Both the position numbers and the translations under genes were made by a program. Below, in pieces: positions 1 to 7,810 of a DNA stretch of 29,017 nt. The notes under the pieces were generated by a model, which was given only the letters and a program-made list of their open reading frames with translations, searched no databases and was not told where the DNA came from. Origin of the DNA: DRQF01 sp964559135 (lineage in GTDB: Bacteria; Planctomycetota; GCA-002687715; DRQF01); the NCBI GenBank assembly GCA_964559135.1, contig CAZLGG010000048.1, positions 1 to 29,017 of the forward strand, in the 5' to 3' direction. Every line of letters starts with the position of its first letter. Position 1 is the first letter of the stretch.

Positions 1-874
1 CGATGAGTTCGAATTCGTCCTGCACGAAGGCGGAGAAGACCTGGTCGTTGCGGGCCGCGGGTTGAAAACTGAAGCCGTCGGCGATGACGGTGAGGGAGTC
101 GACGTCCGAGACGGCCCAATCGAGTCGAGCTCCCCCTTGAACCGCATTCCAGTCGTCATGGAAGTCGTTTCCGGAGGCATCGGCAAAGTCGTCCCGATGA
201 AACCAATTCCCGTGAACACGAAGCCACGCGTCGTCGCCGATCTGAAACCCGTATCTGAGCACCGTTTCCAGGTCATGGGTGCCGTAGATCGTCTTGACGA
301 GACCTCCCTGAGTGTCACGGGCGCTTTTCGTGATGATGTTGATGACGCCGTTGACGGCGTTGGCGCCCCAGAGGGTTGCCCCAGGTCCCCGGATGACCTC
401 GATGCGTTCTATGTTCTCGATGGGAACGATTTGCTGATTCCAAAACGTACCGCCGAAGAGCGGTGTATAGAGGGTGCGCCCGTCGAGGAGGACCAGCAGC
501 TTGTCGCTGAAGGCGCCGTTGAATCCGCGGATGCTGACAGCCCAGCGATTCCGGTCGAGTTGCTGGACTTCAACGCCGGGGACGAGCCGTAGGGCCTCCG
601 GGAGGGAGCGGACCCCGCTTTTTTGAAGATCGTCTTGGGTCAAGACGTCGATGGCGGCGGGAGCGTCTTGGAGTTTTTCCTTCTTCTTCGAAACGCTCGT
701 CACGTCGAGGTCCATCAAGGATTCGAGGCTGAGTTCCGAGAGTTCTTGCACATCCTGGGCTGAGTCGTCCTTAATCTGCTGTGAATAAGAGAGTTGCGAT
801 GATATGGTGATGGACGCAATCAGGGCGATGAGACGGCCTCGACGTCCGAATGTTGCCCATTCTTTCATGATCAT
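1..874 (-). CDS. TonB-dependent outer-membrane receptor, N-terminal part
   Basis: This is the N-terminal 291 codons of a TonB-dependent receptor; the rest lies beyond base 1. Such proteins take up siderophores, cobalamin, sugars or metal chelates through the outer membrane. Visible are a signal-like N terminus (residues 1 to about 33), then SLESLMDLDVTSVSKKKEKL, and a plug domain at about residues 55-170 with the typical stretches SLPEALRLVPGVEV, SIRGFNG, LLVLLDGRTLYTPLFGG, IERIEVIRGPGATLWGANAV and NGVINIITK. The start of the beta-barrel follows. The ATG at 872-874 and a second in-frame ATG at 866-868 are both preceded by a purine-rich AAGGGGAAC. The substrate cannot be told from this part. 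It is divergent from the TGA-containing gene at 1101, with about 226 bp between them. Confidence 0.95.
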   Translation of the reverse strand, partial: MIMKEWATFGRRGRLIALIASITISSQLSYSQQIKDDSAQDVQELSELSLESLMDLDVTSVSKKKEKLQDAPAAIDVLTQDDLQKSGVRSLPEALRLVPGVEVQQLDRNRWAVSIRGFNGAFSDKLLVLLDGRTLYTPLFGGTFWNQQIVPIENIERIEVIRGPGATLWGANAVNGVINIITKSARDTQGGLVKTIYGTHDLETVLRYGFQIGDDAWLRVHGNWFHRDDFADASGNDFHDDWNAVQGGARLDWAVSDVDSLTVIADGFSFQPAARNDQVFSAFVQDEFELI

Positions 875-1022
875 GTTCCCCTTCCGCACCTCCTCCGGGC
901 GCGGGTCGCAATCCCTTTTTCCTTCTCAAGCATCGACTCGATGGGACTCGGGGCTTGATTCATGTCAAGACTCCGTTGCGATGGCCGAAGAGTCGGGGCG
1001 GTTTCGCCCTATCGGAAAGAAT

Positions 1023-1051
1023 TTGCAGCCATGGAATCCGGTCACTATGCT
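1023..1051 (+). promoter_or_regulatory. Candidate sigma70-like promoter for the TGA-containing gene at 1101
   Basis: A TTGCAG hexamer (1023-1028) and a TATGCT hexamer (1046-1051) are separated by 17 bp. This would give a leader of roughly 40 nt before the start at 1101. The match is only partial (3/6 and 4/6), so this is a weak prediction from sequence alone. Confidence 0.3.
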
Positions 1052-1100
1052 GAGTGCGTCACCCCAAGAGTTCCGGGACATTCCAACGGAGTCCATGACA

Positions 1101-1946
1101 ATGAAGAATCTTCGGATGATCTTGGTCGCGGCGATCGCCGGACTGATGGTCCTCGCCATGAGCGGAACTGCCTACGCTCAGGGCTGAGGAGGAGGTGGTG
1201 GTGGGGCTGGCAAAGCCAAGTCCCCCTCGGGCGCCGGGCGCGTCCCCGTCACTCTTCTCGGTCAAACTCGCAGTCCCGCGGCGGCCCAATTGTTGGACAT
1301 CGAGTGGATCGACGCCGATTGGCCGTCGCAGGCCACGGATGGCTATGGCGCGGTCCGCCAACCCCTCAGTGCGCTCTTCGAACTCAGCGATGCAAAGGGG
1401 AAGCCGGCGCTCATCTATGTCGATGAGAATCTCGACGACGACGACGCCGCGGAAAAACACGAAGCCAAACTTTTTGGAGCCGAGGATCTCGTCATCGGTT
1501 CCAGGTTCTTCCGCTGCTTCCGCATCGAAGCCGAATCCGTCACGGACGAGTCCGTTCGGAAGGAGTACCTGAAGAAGCTGCCGGCCTTCATCCTGCTCGA
1601 TCCCCATGGTAACGAAGTGGCGCGGAGTAACGGCCGCACCAGCGCTCGGCGACTGTTCGCCTCCATGGCCAAGGCCTACAAGACCTCGGTGGGAGGCAAC
1701 CTGAAAAAGTCCGTGGGCCGCATCGTCAAGCTTCTCCGCGATCTCGAGAAGGCGGAAGACCGTATGGCGAATGCCAAGCGGGCCCATGCCGCCGCGACCG
1801 CTCGTCTGGAGAAAAAGAGCACCCCGAGGAACGTCAGACGTGTGAAGGACAAGGAGAAAGCTCTCGAGATGGCTCGCAAGGAGTTCAAGGCCTTGAAGGC
1901 CAAGGTCGATGAGTTGGCTCGGCCTCGGGCCGCCAAGAAGGCCTGA
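1101..1946 (+). CDS. Probable secreted selenoprotein with thioredoxin-like fold (in-frame TGA at 1185-1187)
   Basis: One reading frame runs from ATG 1101 to the TGA at 1944-1946, broken only by a TGA at 1185-1187 (position 29). The GGAG at 1088-1091 is 9 nt before this ATG; another ATG lies at 1095. Residues 1-28 form a classic Sec signal peptide ending SGTAYAQG. The TGA is followed by GGGGGAGKAK. After it comes a thioredoxin-like domain (about residues 85-170: GKPALIYVDE, then LPAFILLDPHGNEVAR, which fits the cis-Pro strand), but the usual CxxC is absent. A Lys/Arg/Ala-rich helical, probably coiled-coil, tail forms the last 90 residues. Decoding the TGA as selenocysteine links the signal peptide to the otherwise leaderless domain. 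A 9-bp hairpin starts 15 nt after the TGA. Alternatives are a nonsense mutation or a sequencing error. If translated, it is 281 residues and periplasmic or secreted. Its function is unknown, probably redox. Confidence 0.7.
1203..1224 (+). other. Candidate bacterial SECIS-type hairpin after in-frame TGA
   Basis: Starting 15 nt after the TGA, GGGGCTGGC (1203-1211) can pair with GCCAAGTCCC (1215-1224), with one bulged A, one G-U pair and an AAA loop. The loop begins 24 nt after the TGA, within the distance range known for bacterial SECIS elements. The closed triloop does not show the guanine usually expected in the first two loop positions unless the top two pairs open. Confidence 0.4.
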
Positions 1947-1973
1947 GTTCCTTCAGAAATGCGAAGTGAACGA

Positions 1974-2003
1974 GGGCGACCCCTGGGGGTCGCCCTTTTT
2001 TTT
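1974..2003 (+). terminator. Rho-independent terminator
   Basis: GGGCGACCCC (1974-1983) and GGGGTCGCCC (1986-1995) form a perfect 10-bp stem with a TG loop, followed by eight T (1996-2003). It ends transcription of the gene that stops at 1946. There is no T-run on the other strand, so it does not serve the convergent dihydroorotase gene. Confidence 0.93.
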
Positions 2004-2036
2004 GGTGGTGTGCACCGAATCTCAGGCCGGTGCCAT

Positions 2037-3371
2037 TCAGGCGTCGGCGGCGCCGAAGGCCAAGGGGGCTCCTACGCCGCCTACGAGAATCTCCCCTTCC
2101 CGCATGACGACTCGGCCTCTGAGAATCGTCGCGACCGGCCGACCGTGAATGCGCATGCCGTCAAAGGGTGTCCAACCCGCCTTGCTGGCGATCCAGTCGT
2201 TGCGGATCGTCCATGAGGAATCCGGGTCCACGATCGTGAAGTCCGCGTCGAATCCTCCTGCGATCTGCCCCTTGCGATGGATGCTCCAAACTCGGGCCGG
2301 GCCCTCGGCGAGAAGTTCGACGAGCTTTTCCAGACTCAGACGGCCTTCGTGGACATGATTCAGCATCACCGGGAGAATCGTCTGGACTCCAGGCATTCCA
2401 GACGGCGTGTTGGGGTAGTGTTTGTTCTTCTCTTCCCGCGTGTGGGGCGCGTGGTCGGAGCCCAAGACATCGACGACGCCCTCCGCGATCCCTCTCCAAA
2501 GGGCCTTTTGGTGTTCGATCCCCCGAATGGGCGGGTTCATTTGAGCATAGGTCCCGAGGCGCTCGTAGCATTCGGGAGCTGCGAGCGTCAGGTGTTGGGG
2601 TGTGACCTCCACCGTGGCCCAACGCTTGTGATCCGCGAGGAATTCGATCTCTTGGGCGGTGGTGCCATGGAAGACATGGACGCGGCGATCGTGTTGCTTG
2701 ACGATGGCGAGAAGGCGTTGGGTCGCTTTGAGGGCGCAAAGTGCATCTCTCCAGACCGGATGCTCAGTCGCTGGCGCCGAGTCTCCCAGCATGGAGCGAC
2801 GCTCATTCATCCGATCCTCGTCCTCGCAGTGAACGGCGATGCGTCGGCGCGTCGCTCGGACGACGGCTTCGACGCCGGCATCGTCGGCGATGAGGAGGCT
2901 TCCCGTCGAACTGCCCATGAACATCTTCACTCCCGGGACTCCGGGCAGAGCCTCCAGGACACCCAAGGAGTCGATGTTCTCCGGGCTCGCCCCCACGAAG
3001 AAACCTACGTCGCAACACATGCGCCCTTGGGCACGCCTGAACTTATCCTCGAGGGCTTCAGCAGTCGTCGTGGGCGGAGATGTGTTGGGCATCTCGAGAA
3101 CCGAGCAGATGCCTCCGAGGACGGCTGCTCGACTCCCTGTTCGTAGGTCTTCTTTGTGTTCGGCGCCGGGCTCGCGGAAATGCACCTGACTGTCGATCAA
3201 TCCCGGCAAGACGAATAGGCCGGTCAGATCCAGCACCTCGCGGGCGCTCTTCGCGGTGAGGCTCCCAATCTCGACGATGCGGCCGTCGACGACCCCGACG
3301 TCCAGCGTCTCGCGGCCCTGGGAGGAGACGACCGTTCCTCCCTTCAACACCAGGTCGAATTCCTTGCCCAT
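2037..3371 (-). CDS. pyrC: Dihydroorotase (PyrC-type amidohydrolase)
   Basis: A 444-residue cyclic amidohydrolase, expected to interconvert carbamoyl-aspartate and dihydroorotate in pyrimidine synthesis. It shows the N-terminal composite beta-sandwich (DLVLKGGTVV), the metal-site strand GLIDSQVHFREPG (H64, R66), HKEDLRTGSRAAVLGG, MPNTSPPTT, GVKMFMGSSTG (the Lys that is usually carboxylated), AVHCEDED, HVFHGTT, VEVTPQHL, GSDHAPHTREEK and the C-terminal GFDADFTIVD. The first His of the usual HxH pair is Gln (SQVHFRE), a variant I recall from the DQVHFREPG subgroup of annotated dihydroorotases, so it is not necessarily inactivating. The start has AAAGGGGA 6 nt upstream. It is a full-length protein. 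A related hydrolase (allantoinase or hydantoinase) is a less likely reading. Confidence 0.9.
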   Translation of the reverse strand: MGKEFDLVLKGGTVVSSQGRETLDVGVVDGRIVEIGSLTAKSAREVLDLTGLFVLPGLIDSQVHFREPGAEHKEDLRTGSRAAVLGGICSVLEMPNTSPPTTTAEALEDKFRRAQGRMCCDVGFFVGASPENIDSLGVLEALPGVPGVKMFMGSSTGSLLIADDAGVEAVVRATRRRIAVHCEDEDRMNERRSMLGDSAPATEHPVWRDALCALKATQRLLAIVKQHDRRVHVFHGTTAQEIEFLADHKRWATVEVTPQHLTLAAPECYERLGTYAQMNPPIRGIEHQKALWRGIAEGVVDVLGSDHAPHTREEKNKHYPNTPSGMPGVQTILPVMLNHVHEGRLSLEKLVELLAEGPARVWSIHRKGQIAGGFDADFTIVDPDSSWTIRNDWIASKAGWTPFDGMRIHGRPVATILRGRVVMREGEILVGGVGAPLAFGAADA

Positions 3372-3475
3372 GTCGCGTCCCCTTTTGGCTTCGTGGGGAC
3401 ATCATGCTGCCGGGGGAGGCGCCTGACAATGCGGCGCGGGTTCTCTTCGCCGGTCGGGTCGGGGCACGCGTCGTC

Positions 3476-4108
3476 CTACGGAAGACGTTCGAGCACGCGA
3501 GCAACTCGCGCCTTCGTGTCTTCGAGCAAGCTCGAGGGGATTCGTTGTACGCTCCAGAACTCCATGTCCTCCGGCTCAATCCCTCGGACCCGTTGCAGGC
3601 AGAGTTTGGCGGACGGAAGGACTTCATGCTCGAGCCAAGGGAACCGAATCCCCCGGTCCACATAGTCTTCCAGCCAGGGAAGCATGGTCCACGTGTCGTG
3701 AAAAGCGCGCTCATCCGCGACGCGCGCAAGCTCCGCCTCCGCAGAGCGCACGAGCGAGGCATCGGCGGACGAGGGAGGCGGATCCTCCATCCCTGCCATG
3801 CGCCGAATCTGAAAGCGTGTCAACGAGATCGCGCCGCAAGAGATCTCGTCCCTTGGAACCCAGCGGTAGAGTTCGTCGACCCGTTCGAGGACGCGTTCAG
3901 CTTCCCCTTGGACCCAGGCTCGTGAGGACTGGCGCGTCTCCCACTGAGGAGTGGCGCGGATCGCTTCGACCAAACCCCGGTAAGACGCTTCGAAGGCGCT
4001 GGTGTCCAATGATGTTTCGGCGGCTTCGGGAAGTGCCGAGGGACAGGGCACTTCATAGGTGGTGCAAGCGGCGATGAGAACGAGAACCGACGGGATGATG
4101 AGTCGCAT
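3476..4108 (-). CDS. Hypothetical lipoprotein
   Basis: A 210-residue protein of unknown family. Residues 1-15 form a lipoprotein signal with the lipobox LIAAC, so it is probably membrane anchored. The remainder is largely helical and charged, with several Trp and two further Cys (ISCGAIS and AKLCLQR). It starts 7 bp after the stop of mog, so it is probably the last gene of an operon with mog and the protease-like gene upstream. It shows no motif that I recognise, and its position next to mog does not by itself show a role in molybdenum metabolism. Confidence 0.8.
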   Translation of the reverse strand: MRLIIPSVLVLIAACTTYEVPCPSALPEAAETSLDTSAFEASYRGLVEAIRATPQWETRQSSRAWVQGEAERVLERVDELYRWVPRDEISCGAISLTRFQIRRMAGMEDPPPSSADASLVRSAEAELARVADERAFHDTWTMLPWLEDYVDRGIRFPWLEHEVLPSAKLCLQRVRGIEPEDMEFWSVQRIPSSLLEDTKARVARVLERLP

Positions 4109-4115
4109 GGGAGTC

Positions 4116-4655
4116 TCACTTCTTCTTTGGGCGGAAAACCTGGACGACGTCGTCGTTGCCGTCGATCCATGGGCCGCCGATCAGGTCGATGCAATAAGGT
4201 ACCGCCGGAAAGACCGCGTTCAGGCAGACTCTCACGGAGGCGGGCTTGCCCGGGAGGTTGATCACCAAGGATTCATCGACCACTCCGGCGGTTTGCCGTG
4301 AGAGAATGGCCGTCGGCACCTCTTCGAGGGAAACCCTTCGCATCAGTTCGCCGAAGCCCGGCAACATCTTGTCGCACACGCGGTCCATGGCTTCGGGCAT
4401 CACGTCTCTGGGGGAAGGCCCCGTGCTGCCGGTCGTGCAGATGAGGGCCGCGCCCTCCTGGGCGAAGCGACGAACGCCCTCCACGATGAGAGGAATCTCA
4501 TCCGGGACGACGCGGATCTCGTAGATGCACGGAGTGGCGATGAATTCTCTGAGGACTTCCTCGATGGCCGGACCGGAACGGTCTTCGTACTCGCCTCGGC
4601 TGGCACGATCCGAGACGGTGAGGATTCCGATCTTCGGCCGGTTATCGGTGGTCAT
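4116..4655 (-). CDS. mog: Molybdopterin adenylyltransferase (Mog/MogA)
   Basis: A 179-residue MoaB/Mog-family protein, which adenylylates molybdopterin before molybdate insertion. Motifs match Mog closely: IGILTVSDRASRGEYEDRSG at the N terminus, VPDEIPLIVEGVRRFA, the MPT-binding loop TTGSTGPSPRDVMPEA, LPGFGELMRRVSL, VPTAILSRQTAGV, LVINLPGKPASVRVCL, and the C-terminal VPYCIDLIGGPW that separates Mog from MoaB. The length is normal. Its start lies inside the end of the upstream gene (14-bp overlap), so the two are probably translationally coupled. No other cofactor-synthesis gene is visible in the window. Confidence 0.95.
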   Translation of the reverse strand: MTTDNRPKIGILTVSDRASRGEYEDRSGPAIEEVLREFIATPCIYEIRVVPDEIPLIVEGVRRFAQEGAALICTTGSTGPSPRDVMPEAMDRVCDKMLPGFGELMRRVSLEEVPTAILSRQTAGVVDESLVINLPGKPASVRVCLNAVFPAVPYCIDLIGGPWIDGNDDVVQVFRPKKK

Positions 4656-5487
4656 GGTGTTGAGGCTCTTTTCCGGGAGCGTGCTCGTGGCCTTGCTCCT
4701 TCGTTTTGGGAAGATGCTTGGATTGTGCTTTCCGCATGAGCGTCAAGACATCCTGAGCAGGAATGACGACGTGTTTGCCTTGACTGCGGCGACCGAGCAG
4801 TGTGGCAAAAGGATTGCTCGGCCCTTTGTCCCCCTTTGTGGTCGGCGCGAGGACGACATTGAAGCCGATCAGCGTTCCGGTGGATGACCAGACGGGAAGA
4901 GCCAGGTCGCCGCCCCCATCCTGGACCGACCAGCAGGTGCGGGGCGTACGAAGGATTCCGTTGATCCGCGTCAGATGAAAGAGAGGGGCTCGTGCAAACT
5001 CGTCCCCCAGTCGACTGACGGTGAGGACGGTGTGCCCGAGAAGACTCGAGTCGAACGGGACGAGGGCCTTCGACGAGGACAAACCGAGGGAAGGTAGGGG
5101 GCTCGAAGCAGGCTTGTTCAATCTCAAAAACGCAAGGCCCAGGCTCTCGTCGTTGTAAACGAGTGTCGCGTCGCGTGGCGACTCGAGGGACTCGAAGCGG
5201 ACTTGGATGCCCTGGAGAGTGAGTGTCAAAGGGCCTTGGGATGAAACGAGGGGTGATGCCTCGCAAAGGACGAGGCCTGCTGCGTCGAGGACGACACCCG
5301 GGAGCTCGCGTTCAACGAAGCGTTCCGGTCCGGCCATGTCCAACTTGAGTTTCGCACGAATGCGCACGATGGCTGCGGATTTCTCCGCGGTCAGCTTTCG
5401 CAAGCTTGCAGGGTCATCGAGCGTCTGTGCCGAGGCGGTGCGGAGGATGGCCAGCGTGAAAAGGAAAGCGATGCATCGACGGTTCAT
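4642..5487 (-). CDS. Trypsin-fold (DegP-like) protein lacking catalytic residues, His-rich C terminus
   Basis: A 281-residue secreted protein with signal peptide ending RTASAQ (residues 1-21). The order of elements follows the trypsin/DegP fold: GVVLDAAGLVLCEASPLVS aligns with the strand that normally leads to the catalytic His (NHVV type), LGLAFLRL with the Asp-containing DLALLKV, and GDLALPVWSSTGTLIGFNVV with GNSGGPLVNxxGxVVGIN. The His and Ser are both absent, so I infer a non-proteolytic binding or scaffold protein. The C-terminal 20 residues are rich in His (GHEHAPGK, HHDHR) and could bind metal ions. It is the first gene of the group with mog and the lipoprotein gene. An alternative is an unrelated beta-barrel fold; the alignment is by eye. 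Confidence 0.7.
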   Translation of the reverse strand: MNRRCIAFLFTLAILRTASAQTLDDPASLRKLTAEKSAAIVRIRAKLKLDMAGPERFVERELPGVVLDAAGLVLCEASPLVSSQGPLTLTLQGIQVRFESLESPRDATLVYNDESLGLAFLRLNKPASSPLPSLGLSSSKALVPFDSSLLGHTVLTVSRLGDEFARAPLFHLTRINGILRTPRTCWSVQDGGGDLALPVWSSTGTLIGFNVVLAPTTKGDKGPSNPFATLLGRRSQGKHVVIPAQDVLTLMRKAQSKHLPKTKEQGHEHAPGKEPQHHDHR

Positions 5488-5505
5488 GGCGAGGTCCTCT
5501 CGACT

Positions 5506-7752
5506 TCAGAGATGGCGTTTCCAAAAATCCAGCATCGTTTCGAAGAGATGAATTCGGGCCGGGCGGTCCGCGATGCTGTGCTTCCTCATGGGGTAGATCA
5601 TCAGCTCGAACCTCTTGTTGGCACGTATGAGGGCGTCCACGAAACTCCACGCGTTCTGAATGTGAACGTTGTCGTCGCGCGTTCCGTGGACGAGAAGCAA
5701 CCGCCCGTGGAGATCCTTCGCGTGGGCCGTGAGGTCGGTGCGGGCGTAACCCTCCGGATTGTCCTGGGGGCGTTTCAGGGCGGCTTCCCCCCAGATCGTG
5801 TCGTAGTACTCCCATCGCGTCACGGCGGCTACGGCGATGCCGGCTTTGAATTCCTGGGAATTGGTCATTCCAAGAAGCGTGAGAGTTCCGCCGCCGCTCC
5901 ATCCCCAAATCCCGACTCTCTCCGCGTCGATGAAGGGTTGCTTTTTCAGCCAACGGACACCATCCACGAGGTCGTGCAATTCGCTGTCGCCGTACATCTG
6001 GCCGACGATCGTGTTCTCGTATTTCTTCGCCTTGGCGGTTGCGCTTCGATTGTCCACGCACGCCACAAGAAAGCCGTTTCGCAGAAGGATCTGGTCCGAG
6101 AGCAGATCGGTCCCCTGCCATGAGTCCGACACCGACGGAGCAGAGGGGCCGCCGTAGCCGTAGACGATGAGCGGATATTTCTTCTTGGGATCGAAGTCTT
6201 TCGGTTTGTAGATGTACGCGGGCATCTTGAACCCGTCGCGCGCTGGAATCTCGAAGAATTCCGGATACGCAAGATCGAGACTCTTCGCGAGTTCCGTCCG
6301 AGGTTTCGCTATGTCCGCCAGTTTCTTCCCGTCGCTCCGGTGGAGGGAGAGGCCCGGTGGCGTTCTGGCGTTGGAGAATTCGTCGAGGTAGAAGTCCGCG
6401 GCCTTGCGAAAAGAGATGCTGTGGGAACCGGGCTCCTTACTTATGGATTCGAGGGCGGTTCCGTCGAGTTTGGCGCGGTAGAGTTGGTGCTCGATGGACG
6501 ACTTCGCGAGGGCGTTGAAATAGACCCACTCGCCCTTGGGGTCGATCGCCTTGATGGCTTGGCGTAGCCAGAAGACGGCGCCGGAATCGCGGATGCTCCA
6601 GTTTCCCTTCGTGACGGGCCGGATGAGTTTTCCGGACATGTCGTAGAGATAGATGTGGTTGTACCCCGTCCTCTCGGAAGCCCAGAGGAACCCCTTCGCG
6701 TCCGGGAGAAAGTGAAGGTCGTCATGGATGTTGACCCAACCATCATTCTCTTCGGTGAGGATGTGTTCCGCCTTCCCGGAGGCCGCGTCGACCCAGAAGA
6801 GGTCGAGCCGAGTCTGCTGCCGATTGAGGGTGCTCACGGCGACCTTCGATCCCCCGGGAAGCCACTTCACTCGGGCGATGTATTCATAGGTGTGATCACC
6901 GAAGTCCGCCCACACGATCCGTGTGCCGTCGGTCTGCGGGTGGGCGATTCCGACGCGCACGACGGGATTGTCCGTCCCGGCCTTGGGATAGCGCTGCGTC
7001 AGCAAGGTGGGGTAGAGCGTTCGATGATCCAGGAAATCGACGACCCCGACCGGGGCCTCGTCCGTTTGGAGAAAGGCGATGGATCGGCTCGTTTCCGACC
7101 ACCAGTATCCGAGATCCTGCCGGCCGAAGATCTCCTCCCAGTACACCCACGAGAGCGTCCCGTTGAGAAGCGTCTTCGATCCGTCCTGGGTGATGCGCCG
7201 CTCGACGCCGGTGGCGATTTCATAAATCCAAAGGTCATTGTCACGGACGAAGGCCAAACGTTCGCCATCGGGAGAGAATCGGGCGGATTTCTCCTCGACG
7301 GGGGTCTGCGTGATGCGGAGAGCTCTGGGGCCCTCCGCCTCGACGAGGAAGAGGTCGCCGTCCAGGACATAAAGAAGGCGTCGGCCCGTGGGGTCGATGG
7401 CATCCGGAAACACGGCCCCGCGGGCGGCCTTGCGGTCTTCCTTGGCAATGGCCAAGGCGGCGTCCCTGAACCCGAGAAAGGGGGTCAGCCGTCCCGTGGC
7501 CGGGTCGAGGCGACGAATGCCGTCCTGAAGGCCGGCGGCCGATTCCTCCCAGACGAGCGCCGTCCCGTCATTCAACCATTTGTGGCTGGCCGTCGTCTGC
7601 AGGGACCACGCTTGCGCGGAGTAGATCCACGGGTAGGTGATGCGAGGGGGGCTTTGGCCTCCCGCCGTGAGAGGGAGAACCCAAAGAGCGGCGATCGCGA
7701 CGAGCCGGAGGCGGAAACCCTCTCGCTGTGCGGAGAAAAAACAATGCGGCAT
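5506..7752 (-). CDS. Prolyl oligopeptidase/DPP-IV-type S9 serine peptidase, secreted
   Basis: A 748-residue exported peptidase, expected to cleave after proline (or alanine) near peptide N termini. The N-terminal part holds a signal segment (LRLVAIAALWVLPLTAGGQS) and a DPP-IV beta-propeller (SARFSPDGERLAFVRDNDLW, TLSWVYWEEIFGR with the paired acidic residues typical of DPP-IV). The C-terminal alpha/beta-hydrolase domain carries GWSGGG (Ser about 619), HGTRDDNVH (Asp) and the final KHSI (His). The frame is open up to 7881, but the ATG at 7750-7752 has GGAG 7 nt upstream and starts directly with the signal peptide, so I use it. It ends 18 bp before the protease-like gene at 5487 and may be co-transcribed with it. 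Confidence 0.92.
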   Translation of the reverse strand: MPHCFFSAQREGFRLRLVAIAALWVLPLTAGGQSPPRITYPWIYSAQAWSLQTTASHKWLNDGTALVWEESAAGLQDGIRRLDPATGRLTPFLGFRDAALAIAKEDRKAARGAVFPDAIDPTGRRLLYVLDGDLFLVEAEGPRALRITQTPVEEKSARFSPDGERLAFVRDNDLWIYEIATGVERRITQDGSKTLLNGTLSWVYWEEIFGRQDLGYWWSETSRSIAFLQTDEAPVGVVDFLDHRTLYPTLLTQRYPKAGTDNPVVRVGIAHPQTDGTRIVWADFGDHTYEYIARVKWLPGGSKVAVSTLNRQQTRLDLFWVDAASGKAEHILTEENDGWVNIHDDLHFLPDAKGFLWASERTGYNHIYLYDMSGKLIRPVTKGNWSIRDSGAVFWLRQAIKAIDPKGEWVYFNALAKSSIEHQLYRAKLDGTALESISKEPGSHSISFRKAADFYLDEFSNARTPPGLSLHRSDGKKLADIAKPRTELAKSLDLAYPEFFEIPARDGFKMPAYIYKPKDFDPKKKYPLIVYGYGGPSAPSVSDSWQGTDLLSDQILLRNGFLVACVDNRSATAKAKKYENTIVGQMYGDSELHDLVDGVRWLKKQPFIDAERVGIWGWSGGGTLTLLGMTNSQEFKAGIAVAAVTRWEYYDTIWGEAALKRPQDNPEGYARTDLTAHAKDLHGRLLLVHGTRDDNVHIQNAWSFVDALIRANKRFELMIYPMRKHSIADRPARIHLFETMLDFWKRHL

Positions 7753-7810
7753 GAAACAGCTCCGGTGTTGTGAAGTCGGGGCGATGGGCCGGGTGCCATC
7801 GATCAGAAGT

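Noticed and set aside
1185..1187. Genome-wide recoding of TGA as an amino acid
   Set aside because: Many genes in the window end in TGA with good following signals, and only two genes contain an internal TGA. Context-dependent decoding as selenocysteine fits better.
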